DNA of 31,266 bases from an uncultured Clostridium sp. (GTDB lineage Bacteria > Bacillota_A > Clostridia > TANB77 > CAG-508): contig CAOJZU010000016.1 of assembly GCA_948466265.1 (NCBI GenBank), forward strand, positions 1-31,266, written 5' to 3'. The notes beneath the pieces were generated by a model. It saw only the letters and a program-made list of their open reading frames with translations. It searched no databases and was not told the origin of the DNA. Shown one piece after another: positions 17,235 through 25,564 of this stretch (position 1 is its first letter; every line of letters starts with the position of its first letter). The translations under genes were made by a program, and so were the position numbers.

Positions 17235-19613
17235 TTATTCTTCCATTTTCTTTTTGTTTATATCATAAACTATCGCATCTTCGCTATTAAATAATGCTCC
17301 CGCATCTGTCACATCAGTTTGTATTGGATTAACTTCTTCATCATCACTAAATGAATCAAAATCAATATTCTTTGGATTAAATCCGCTATTTGTATGCTTT
17401 GTTTTTAGATCTTCGCTTACAATTCCTGTTTGAAATTTAGCAAAGTCAAATTTTTTAACCTTTTGCTGTTCTTTATATTTTGAATCCATAAAGTCTAGTA
17501 CGCATACTCCGACAAAGCTCTTTCCCTTATCATCTTTATATTTAAATGCACAGTTTTTAAACTTAAGTGCTTGTATTTTTCCAAGTTCAAAGTTAAGCTT
17601 CCATCCCCATTTTACGCCTTTATAATCTCCATATGAAACATCTCTTGCAGTGGACTCTCCTCCCCAGAATTGTCCACCTTTTCCTTCTGGTTTAATACCC
17701 ATATCTTGACTATATAGCCATTCTCTCTTATGTCCAAATTCTTGTGACCAGAAGTCGTTTTCGTCTGGAGTAAGGTTTCCAAATACTACTTTTGACCAAC
17801 AATTAGCAAGTATTGTTTTTCTAGCTGATTGATTTACATCTAATTGTGTTAAGCTTTGTATTGCAACTATTGTTCCTACTTTATATTTTCTATAAAGAGT
17901 AAATAGTCCTAAAGTTCCATCGCATATAAAGTCTGCAAAATCATCTACATATAGTAAATGTGGTATTCTAGTATTTTCAGAACCTGGTCTTTTTATTACT
18001 GAACGTTGCATTGAAAGTAAGAAGAACATTCCAAATGCTTTTTGAAGTTTTGCTCCTAAATCTCCTCTTCTAGTACATACTATTGTAACTTCTCCATTTG
18101 CTAAAGCACTATCAAAATTTATATTATTTACTCTATTACATAAGATAGTTCTTATACTTGCTGTTCTAAGTAATCCATCAATTTGAGTAATAGCTGTGTG
18201 TACATATTTTTCAGTATTTTTCCTCATTGCTCCTTCTGGATAGAAATGATTTTTAAAATATCCAAGTTGTAATTTGTGTTTTTCTACAAGTTCTGGATCT
18301 TCTTCTAATTTTTTGCACATATCATATACTAAATCAAAATCATTAAGCATCATTAGCATATCTTCAAGGTTTGGTAATAACCCATCATGAAGTCTTGGAT
18401 ACATTTCCATTAAAAGTATTGTTAAATTTTCTACTGCCTGAGCTGAAGAATTTTGGAAAAACACTTCGTCTTCTGCAGGTCTAGATGTACTATACATACT
18501 AGCAAGTATTGAAGAAATAACTCCTGATACTTCGCTACTCTCTCCATATGAGAATGGGTTTATTCCAATTGAATTTGGATCTGTTGGATCTATTATATTT
18601 ACTTTTAGATTAAAGTTTCTTGCTACATCTATCATTCTATTTGTAGATTCATAATCTGGTGACATGAATGTTATTCCTAAATCTTTATATATTAATTTTG
18701 GACTTTCTGAATATATAAGTTTATTTAAATAAGCTTTATAAAGCTTCTCTTTTCCTGGAATTGGTTCTAACATATTTAAAGAAAAGTTTTCATTTATATA
18801 TTCATTTGTATATGGGCATGTTATATTTGCAAGTCCAGTTTTTAAAGCAGTAAACCCAACTTCCTTAGATGCTTCTTTAAAGAAATACTTTCTTTCCATA
18901 TCACGTGCCATCATAGGCTCTATCATAAGAGCTGTTTTTCCCATTCCTGAAGGTCCACAAATAAGCATTGCATCTTCTCTTCTGTTATCATATATTTTAA
19001 ATGCCTTTCCTGTTTCTTTATCTATTCCAATTGCGTTTTCAAAACTGTATGCACCTGATGGCACAGATTTTTTAGATAAATCAATTCCTGTATAATCCCA
19101 AATTGATTCTTTTATTAGTCTTGTATCTGCAACTTTTGCATAGCACCACCAGAATACTCCAAAGAATGTTGTAAGTGGCATATATAGTGCTATTGCTTGA
19201 AATGCAGGTTTAATAAGGCTTGTGTAATTAGTGACTATTTCTACATAGTTTGGAAGTGAAAGAAATGCCATCCAAAGTCCAGCATTTAGCCACTGAGTAA
19301 ACATTGATATTGCTACAATATATAATACTATTGCGTAAGAATATACAATTGCAAGTTTAAATTTCCCTGATAACGCATATTTTGAGCTACCAGAAAAAAG
19401 AAATGCAAACACTGGACAGCTAAGCGCAAGTGTATATTTTATAGGCCCCCAATATGAGACACCAATTCCTGTAAATATCAAAAATAATAGTTCTACTAAT
19501 CTATCTACTACTACATATATTGTAAATAAAGTAAATAGGTAAGTAAAAAACGTATTTCTATCTGTTTTTAGTATTTTTAGTAGTTTATCAATGTATTTCA
19601 AACCTTCCACCAC
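17235..19613 (-). CDS. TraG/VirD4-type coupling ATPase, orphan
   Basis: A 792-residue membrane ATPase of the type IV coupling-protein family, which normally moves DNA or protein substrates to a secretion channel. Four or five membrane segments fill residues 20-155. Walker A is GPSGMGKT (220-227), and IPHLLYVDDFADF provides Walker B and the start of the TraG recognition region; GTIVAIQSLTQL is the sensor-like stretch typical of VirD4. No relaxase, VirB4, pilin or mobilisation gene lies nearby. The start is uncertain: GTG at 19613 or 19610 both have weak ribosome sites. It is a long gene with no in-frame CGG, while three CGG triplets lie out of frame (GCG-GGA, AGC-GGA, GTC-GGA). Confidence 0.85.
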   Translation of the reverse strand: MVEGLKYIDKLLKILKTDRNTFFTYLFTLFTIYVVVDRLVELLFLIFTGIGVSYWGPIKYTLALSCPVFAFLFSGSSKYALSGKFKLAIVYSYAIVLYIVAISMFTQWLNAGLWMAFLSLPNYVEIVTNYTSLIKPAFQAIALYMPLTTFFGVFWWCYAKVADTRLIKESIWDYTGIDLSKKSVPSGAYSFENAIGIDKETGKAFKIYDNRREDAMLICGPSGMGKTALMIEPMMARDMERKYFFKEASKEVGFTALKTGLANITCPYTNEYINENFSLNMLEPIPGKEKLYKAYLNKLIYSESPKLIYKDLGITFMSPDYESTNRMIDVARNFNLKVNIIDPTDPNSIGINPFSYGESSEVSGVISSILASMYSTSRPAEDEVFFQNSSAQAVENLTILLMEMYPRLHDGLLPNLEDMLMMLNDFDLVYDMCKKLEEDPELVEKHKLQLGYFKNHFYPEGAMRKNTEKYVHTAITQIDGLLRTASIRTILCNRVNNINFDSALANGEVTIVCTRRGDLGAKLQKAFGMFFLLSMQRSVIKRPGSENTRIPHLLYVDDFADFICDGTLGLFTLYRKYKVGTIVAIQSLTQLDVNQSARKTILANCWSKVVFGNLTPDENDFWSQEFGHKREWLYSQDMGIKPEGKGGQFWGGESTARDVSYGDYKGVKWGWKLNFELGKIQALKFKNCAFKYKDDKGKSFVGVCVLDFMDSKYKEQQKVKKFDFAKFQTGIVSEDLKTKHTNSGFNPKNIDFDSFSDDEEVNPIQTDVTDAGALFNSEDAIVYDINKKKMEE

Positions 19614-19802
19614 TTTCTATATATCTATTTTTCTAAGTTCTAGGAAATTGACACAAAATCAGTTATGCAAATGTTAAAATTTATTATAGCTTTATTACCT
19701 AGAAAATGTTAGTTCATTTTCTTGTATAATTTCTCATAATTTTACAATATATATTATTGCATATTTCTTGTAAAAAATCAAGCATTTTAGGACAATTTAA
19801 GC

Positions 19803-19839
19803 AAAGGTAGACAAATATAATACAAATTTGTCTACCTTT
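19803..19839 (-). terminator. Terminator of the ogg-gltD operon
   Basis: A perfect 14-bp inverted repeat (AAAGGTAGACAAAT / ATTTGTCTACCTTT) with a nine-base loop, 12 bases past the gltD-like stop. The following U-tract is weak but the stem is strong. Confidence 0.65.
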
Positions 19840-19851
19840 ATCAATTTCATT

Positions 19852-21109
19852 TTATTTTAATTTTTCATATATCTTCTCTGCAGCATTTCTTCCGAGACCT
19901 TGCTGCCCATGCAACAGTAGATTTTTCTCCGAACCAAATCACCTGACGCAAATACATTTTCCTCTGAAGTCTCCATATTTTCATCTACTTTAATGTATCC
20001 CCATTCATTTAAGTCTAGTCCTAAACTTTCCAATACATTCTTATTTGGTTTTGAACCGAAGTGCCATAATTACAAAGTCCATTTTTTCTTTATAGTTTGA
20101 TCCTTCTATATTTACTGGTCTTTCTCTATCCCCTTCTACCTTGATAAGCTCTGTTTTTATACACTCGATTTCCTCTACATGTGATTGCCCTAGTATCTTA
20201 ATAAGATTGTTTTGGAACCAAAATTGTACTCCTTCTTTCACTGCCTCTTCTACTTCTTCATCTTCTGCAGGCATTTGTTCCCTTGCTCGTCTATATATTA
20301 CAATAGTCTTCTTCGCATTCTTTTTGTTTACAGTTCTTGCAACATCCATTGCAGTATTTCCACCACCAATTATGCATACTGACTTGTCTGAGAAATCTGG
20401 AAAATCCTCATACTCTAAAAGTTCATTACCTCCATATACTCCGATGTAGGCTTTCTCCGCTCTATGTTCATTTTAGAAGATACATTTGCTCCAAATGAAA
20501 GTAAAACTGCATCATATTTTTCCTTTAAATTTTCTATTGTGAAATCCTTTCCAAGTTCTTTTCCTAAACATAGTTCTACACCTAAATCTAAAATCTTTTT
20601 TACTGAATTTTTTATAACTTCTCTTGGAAGTCTAAAATCAGGTATACCATGAGATAAAAGTCCTCCGAATTTCCTTATGCTTTTCATATATGCATACTTT
20701 AAATCCTCTCCTTGCAAGGAAAGCTGCAGCTGTAATTCCAGATGGTCCTCCTCCTACAATTGCTACTGTTTTATTCTTATCTTCTTCTAGTCTCTTTATT
20801 TCCCAATTTTTCTCTATTCCCATATCTCCGAATAAATTTCTCTAATATTCCAATATGTACAGGTTCTCCTTTTATGCCTCTTACACATTTTCCTTGACAT
20901 TGTTTTGAATGTGGGCATATCCTCCCACATATTGGTTGCATGACTGTTGTATCTAATAAAACTTCATATGCTTTTTTATATTCTTTTTCCTTTATGCATT
21001 TTATGAATTCTGTTATATCATTTCCAAGAGGGCATCCGCTTCTACATGGCTTTGACACACAGCTTAAACAATAATCTGCAAGTTTTTCTATTTCTTCTTC
21101 CAATTTCAC
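19852..21109 (-). CDS. GltD-like NAD(P)H-dependent oxidoreductase, seven +1 sites
   Basis: With seven +1 shifts this is a 416-residue flavoprotein of the glutamate synthase small-subunit family, which passes electrons from NAD(P)H through FAD and Fe-S clusters. The N-terminal cluster cysteines are [14 protein letters not shown] and [15 protein letters not shown]; the FAD site is IVGGGPSGI and the NAD(P) site [10 protein letters not shown]. In-frame CGG lies at 20828-20830, 20665-20667, 20457-20459, 20441-20443, 20056-20058, 19929-19931 and 19892-19894. The restored glycines sit in family motifs: [35 protein letters not shown] and SGRNAAEKI. The length is 417 codons plus seven. The GTG start has AGGAG overlapping the udg stop. 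No large GltA/GltB subunit is present, so the partner is unknown. Confidence 0.93.
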
Positions 21110-21117
21110 TACATCTC

Positions 21118-21677
21118 CTACATTTCTTCTAATCTTCTCTTTGCTTCCTTCAAATCTCTCCAAAAATCTATCTTTTTACTCTCATCACGAAGCAACGCTG
21201 CTGGGTGCCAAGTTGGCATATAAAATATTCCATTTTTTTCTACCCACTTACCACGAGACGCCGTTATTCCATATTCTTCACCTAATATATTTTTTAATGC
21301 AACACTTCCGAAGCAATACTATAACTTTTGGCTTAAGTAGCATTACCTGAGCTCTTAAATAATCTATACAGCTTTCAGCTTCGTCCTTTTCAGGATTTCT
21401 GTTTTGTGGAGGCCTACATTTTACAATATTTGCAATATATACCTCTTCTCTTTTTATTCCAAGTCCGAATAAATGCCTTATTCATAAGCTGTCCGTGCTC
21501 TTCCAACAAAAGGCTCTCCGTTCCCTATCTTCATCTGCCCCTGGTCCTTCACCTATGAGCATAAGTCTAGCATTTCTGTCCCCGAACTCCAAATACAATA
21601 TTTTGTCTTGTACTATGTAATTTACACTTTTTGCATTCTTTTATTCCTTCTTCTAATTCTTCCCATGAATTATACAT
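21118..21677 (-). CDS. udg: Type 4 uracil-DNA glycosylase, five +1 sites
   Basis: With five +1 shifts this is a 184-residue family-4 (Fe-S) uracil-DNA glycosylase that removes uracil from DNA at the start of base-excision repair. Cluster cysteines are CKKC (15, 18) and further ones in VKCRPPQNRNP and near residue 102. The catalytic motif is GEGPGADED, then GEPFVGRAGQLM, and the C-terminal MPTWHPAALL. In-frame CGG lies at 21582-21584 (as CGGG), 21518-21520, 21493-21495, 21465-21467 and 21308-21310. The restored glycines are family-conserved (FGVGD, EGEPF, RAGQL, LGS). Nearby CGT codons are read as Arg, so only CGG behaves oddly. CGG in ACG-GCG is out of frame. Start ATG with GAGGATG; no open frame longer than 60 codons survives without shifting. 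Confidence 0.94.
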
Positions 21678-21691
21678 ATTTTACACATCCT

Positions 21692-22616
21692 CTATATAAC
21701 AGCTTGTTCTACTAACTTTATTTTTTGATCTGCTTCAGTATCAATTATAGAATTTATTCCTATTGGAATTACAGTTTTTAAAAGACCATGTCCAAAATTA
21801 TCTGACTTAATAATTGGGAAATTATAATTATCTTCTAATGTGTCAAGAACAATTTGTTCTAAAGTAATTCCACTTTCATGCTCATAATTTCCAATCCATA
21901 ATCCTTTTATCTTATCAAATACACCGTTTTGCATACATTTATATAAATAATTACTTATCATACCGAGGAGGGCTTTCAAATCCTAAATCTTCAATAAATA
22001 ATATCTTATCTTCTACATCTACTTTATATTTACCTGTTATTAAATTTGAAAATAGACATAGATTTCCTCCGAACTAATCTTCCGTTCTGCCTTACCTTGC
22101 TTTATTACTTTAAATTCATCTGTAACTGTTCCAAGGGCTAAATCCTTATCAAAAAATCTTTTTAAGACTTCTTTATACCCATAATCAGTCTTTTCATCGC
22201 TTAACGATTTAAAATTTGGTCCATGAAATGTAACAAGTCCTGTTTTAGCATTTATTATATTTATAATAGAAGTTGGGTCGCTATAACCACAGATTATTTT
22301 GGGGTTATTCTTTATCATATCATAGTCTAAATAATCAAAAACAGAATTACAGTTAAAACCACCGCATTGTACAGAATATACCGGTTTATATTTTTATCTT
22401 TAAACATTTCGTTTAAATCTTCTGCTTTGTGTTTTGCTGTTTCTCCATATCCGAGTAGGGTTTTCATATGCATGTTTTCCAAACTTTACATTTAATCCGA
22501 AGTTCTTCCATTTTTTTTACTGATTTTTTTACTTCTTCTATTTCTTCAGAGGTAATTGGGTCAGACATAGACACAACCCCAATTGTATCTCCTTTTTTTA
22601 ATCTGTTTGGTATCAA
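21692..22616 (-). CDS. LD-carboxypeptidase (S66, MccF/LdcA-like), seven +1 sites
   Basis: With seven +1 shifts this is a 305-residue serine peptidase of family S66, which cuts the L,D bond of murein tetrapeptides (LdcA) or related amides (MccF). The N-terminus is LKKGDTIGVVSMSDP; the nucleophile Ser lies in CGYSDPTS; the Glu region is GLWIGNYEHESG and the His lies in NFGHGLLK. In-frame CGG lies at 22497-22499, 22451-22453, 22381-22383, 22362-22364, 22082-22084, 22069-22071 and 21963-21965. The restored glycines include GGFNCNSVFDYLDYD and LVGGNL, which are family-conserved. This is about one site per 44 codons, the highest density in the window apart from udg. The TTG start has GGAGG upstream. 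CGG in AAC-GGT (MQNGVF) is out of frame. Confidence 0.92.
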
Positions 22617-22639
22617 ATTAATTCCTCCTATTTTAAGTT

Positions 22640-24165
22640 TTACCTTCTAAGTAACTCGTCTAGTTCTTCCTTAGAAAGTTTTAAATCTTTAAATCTAATT
22701 GCAGCTTCAAGTTTAAGTGGCTTTGGCATGTCCTCAAGATGCTTATTCAAAAATTCTACATTTTCCTCTTTATATGCATGTTTAATAATTTTTTCCCTTA
22801 CATTTGGATTTGAAATATAATTATAGTTTTCATACAAAAATCTATAATTTCCTTCATTAATTACTACTTTTAAAATTGTATCTTTTAAATCTCCATCATC
22901 TATTACTTTAAAATTTTTATAAACAAAGTTAATATTTCCCTTTCTGTACTCAGTAGACAAAATTTCATTTTTTACTTTTGGGTTAATTGAATTCAAATAT
23001 TTTGTAGCAATATTTAGATCTCCTTGTTTATAAACCTCCTCTATAAATTCTGTCCTAATGTCTATTTTTGCACTTATCATATCAATTTCAAGATCCATAA
23101 ATCTGCCTTGTTTATATTTATTATATAATTCTTCTTTTACTTTATTTCCTTCCTCATGAGCTTTAATTTTTACACTTTTTGCTTCAAAATATTTTTTTTG
23201 AACACTTTTCAACTCATTTTTATGTTTTTTTACAAATTCTTCTCTTCCGATCTTTTAATGCAAGCCTTACTAAATTTTTTCTAGTTTCTTTATCCAGTTC
23301 TTTAAATACACTTTCAACATAATCCATATCATTTTTTAAATATGCATCTTTTGCTCTTGCTTCATAACTTATATAATAATTTTCATTTCCTATAGATTCT
23401 AATCCATGTTTATAAAGAAATGCACCTGTATATGAGATGTCAATTTTATAGTCACGAATTAATTTTCTATATTTCCAAATTCCTTCTTTAATATTTACCA
23501 TGTTGTAATCAACCATTTGCTTTACTTTATCAAGTCCTTTAGTTCCTCTTACCCCTTTTCCTTCCATCATCCACAAATAGACATTATCAGTTGCAATAAC
23601 CGCTTCAAGCGGAACCTTAAAATCAATAAGTCTCTTGCAATAATCCTCTGGTAAATTTTCATTTGTATATAACAGTTCTGCCTTGCTATTTTGGAACTTG
23701 CCAAAAACTCTGCACCCACGAAAATCACATTTTCTAACATCAGCAGATATTTCTTTTATAGTTTTTCCGATCTAGTGAGATAATTATTGGTCTAATAGTT
23801 CCCATATTTATGGTACAGTTTGTATCTTTGAAATTTATCTTTGACTGGACAAATACCTTTTTTCCGTTATTTCTTTCTCTTGAATATCCTGGCATAAAAT
23901 CGTGAAGATAAAAATCTGATAAATCTTCTCCCTCAAAGTCAATATCAGGAAGCTCTAAGTAAAGAGCCCTTCTTTCTATCTTGCGTGTTCTCTTATTAAA
24001 AGCCTCTGAACACTTATCTCTATAATCTGATACATATTCTAACATATCTTTTTTATCTAAACTACTAAATCTCTCCCATGTCATCACTTTTTCATTTTTT
24101 AATTTTGACATATTTTCAAATTTCATAAGCTGTCTATAAAGTATTATCTTTGCCTGTTCGTCCAT
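22640..24165 (-). CDS. Unrecognised 507-residue protein, two +1 sites
   Basis: Two +1 shifts join what would otherwise be three pieces into one protein of 507 residues. In-frame CGG at 23767-23769 (ISLD, then GKTIKEISADVRKCDF) and 23247-23249 (LALKD, then GREEFVKKHKNEL). I do not recognise the family. The N-terminal third is charged; the middle has CDFRGCRVFGKFQNSKAEL, loosely like a pentapeptide-type turn; the C-terminal 200 residues are helical repeats of about 25-35 residues (KGNINFVYKNF, EGNYRFLYENY, EENVEFLNKHL), in the manner of HEAT/Sel1-like scaffolds. No signal peptide or catalytic motif is seen. It lies 18 bases after pgeF with an AGAGGTGAG site, inside the repair/cell-wall operon. 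CGG in GCG-GTT is out of frame. Confidence 0.85.
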
Positions 24166-24183
24166 TTATCTCACCTCTTTTTT

Positions 24184-24957
24184 TCATATAAGTGTAATTA
24201 TTCCTGCATTTCTCCCTGCTTTTTCCTTATTTTCTCGATATGAATGTAATTTGTCTGAATTACATTTCGTACAAATTCCACTATCTATAATATTCTCTTC
24301 TCTCAATCCTTCTTTTTTTAATATTACCTTATTTATAAGTACAGTGTCAATATAATACTTATTATTATCCTCAGATTTTTTTATAATATCTTTGATTTCC
24401 TTAAAACTTTTAAATTTTTCATAAAACATATCTTTTAAATCTTCATCTACTTCAAAACAACAATTTCTTATGCTAGGCGATATACAGCAAATTAAATTCT
24501 TAGGATCTATATTATATTCCGTTTTTAAATCTCTAACTGCACTTTTTGCAATTTCTCCATATGTACCTTTCCATCCTGAATGTATATTTGCAATAACATT
24601 TGTAACTGGGTCATAAAAATAAAGACAAATACAATCTGCAAAAGTAAGAGATAGTATCTTTTCTTTTTTATCTGTAATTAATCCATCTGTTTCCTTAAAT
24701 TCGGCTCCATATATACATGGCATTTCACTTTTAATACTTTTTATATTTATGCTGTGTGTTTGAGAAGGTACATATATATTTTTTTTGTCTAAATCTAGTG
24801 ACTTGCAGATTTTTTCATAATCTTTTTTTACTCTCTCTAAATCTCCTATTTTAAAGTCTAAAGGTTTTAAGGTATAGCAATGATGAATTTTATTAGAAAA
24901 TTTAATTAATTTTCTAAACTGTAAATATTCTATTCCTTGTTTCCTTATATGTACCAC
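24184..24957 (-). CDS. pgeF: Purine nucleoside phosphorylase-like laccase-domain protein (PgeF/YfiH)
   Basis: A protein of about 257 residues of the YfiH/PgeF family, multi-copper-fold enzymes reported to act on purine nucleosides and on misincorporated amino acids in peptidoglycan. Metal-site motifs are PSQTHS, SLTFADCICLYFYDP, IANIHSGWKGTYGEI and CISPSIRNCCFEV, followed by CTKCNSDKLHSYRENK and GRNAGII, all in family order. The proposed GTG start at 24957 has no clear ribosome site. The upstream coaE frame ends in CGG TAA (24977-24982), and a +1 shift at that CGG would run straight into this frame, giving a 454-residue CoaE-PgeF fusion. A separate start by translational coupling is the alternative. 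It has no internal in-frame CGG. Confidence 0.92.
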   Translation of the reverse strand: MVHIRKQGIEYLQFRKLIKFSNKIHHCYTLKPLDFKIGDLERVKKDYEKICKSLDLDKKNIYVPSQTHSINIKSIKSEMPCIYGAEFKETDGLITDKKEKILSLTFADCICLYFYDPVTNVIANIHSGWKGTYGEIAKSAVRDLKTEYNIDPKNLICCISPSIRNCCFEVDEDLKDMFYEKFKSFKEIKDIIKKSEDNNKYYIDTVLINKVILKKEGLREENIIDSGICTKCNSDKLHSYRENKEKAGRNAGIITLI

Positions 24958-24976
24958 ATTCTTATTTGATAAATTT

Positions 24977-25550
24977 TTACCGATTAAATATAGATAAAAT
25001 TTCTTCTTCTAAATCACATTCATCTTCATTAATTATTATATAGTTGCAATTTGACTTGAAAAAGTCATTTCCATTTTGGCTTTTAATTCTAAATTCTGCA
25101 CTTTCTTTACTAGTTCCATCTCTTTTACAAATCCTATTTATACAAGTATTGCCAGATGCAATTACTCCTATAGTAACATCACAATACTTATCTAATCCAA
25201 ACTCGAATAAAAGTGCTGCATCTATTACTACATCTTCTGTTCCTATGGCCTTTGCTTCTTTTTTTATTTTTGGCACAACATAGCAAGAAGTTAATCTGTC
25301 TAGTTTCTCTTTCTTTTTGCTGTCTTCAAAAACGTAACTTGCAAGTTTCTTTCTATCAAGTTCTCCATTTTCTAGTAAAATTTCTCTACCAAAAGTCTCT
25401 ACAATAGTATCAAAATAAACCTTACCGAGGAACCTGCATTCTCTTACAAATTTTATCTGCATCTATAAGTTTTGCATTTTTAATTTTAGATATAATCTCA
25501 GATACTGTACTTTTCCCACTACCAGAATTTCCAGTTATACCAATAATCAT
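24977..25550 (-). CDS. coaE: Dephospho-CoA kinase, one +1 site
   Basis: With one +1 shift this is a 190-residue dephospho-CoA kinase, the last step of coenzyme A synthesis. The P-loop GITGNSGSGKST and IDADKI lie in the first 40 residues. In-frame CGG at 25425-25427 is followed at once by TAA (CCT CGG TAA); the +1 reading continues GKVYFDTIVETFGREILLENG, the family core (normally P-G-x-x-x-Y-x-x-I-V-E-x-F-G), then VVIDAALLFE and CKRDGTSKESAEFRI. So here a shift must override an immediate stop. The frame then ends SIFN-CGG-TAA, another CGG touching a stop, discussed under pgeF. Start ATG with AAAGGG, 14 bases after addB. Confidence 0.93.
24980..24982 (-). other. CGG codon before the coaE stop (possible fusion site)
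   Basis: Read normally, CGG TAA ends CoaE; read by the window's +1 rule, it becomes Gly then AAA and enters the pgeF frame. It is the only in-frame CGG in the window where both readings give a sensible product. Confidence 0.6.
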
Positions 25551-25564
25551 ATTTTAACCCTTTC

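Noticed and set aside
17235..19613. Integrative conjugative element
   Set aside because: Only the coupling ATPase is present; no relaxase, integrase, attachment repeats or composition change.
20665..20667. Reading 20415-20717 as its own gene, with TTC-GGA making this CGG out of frame
   Set aside because: The upstream part of that frame is a shadow; the true incoming frame (FAD domain) has CGG in frame, and the shift gives the family motif GGLLSHGIP.
23240..23252. Match to the Illumina adapter start AGATCGGAAGAG (and a shorter one near 29687)
   Set aside because: The match is short and the sequence is continuous coding on both sides; the other 40 sites have unrelated flanks. It is a chance result of GAT-CGGA-AGA.
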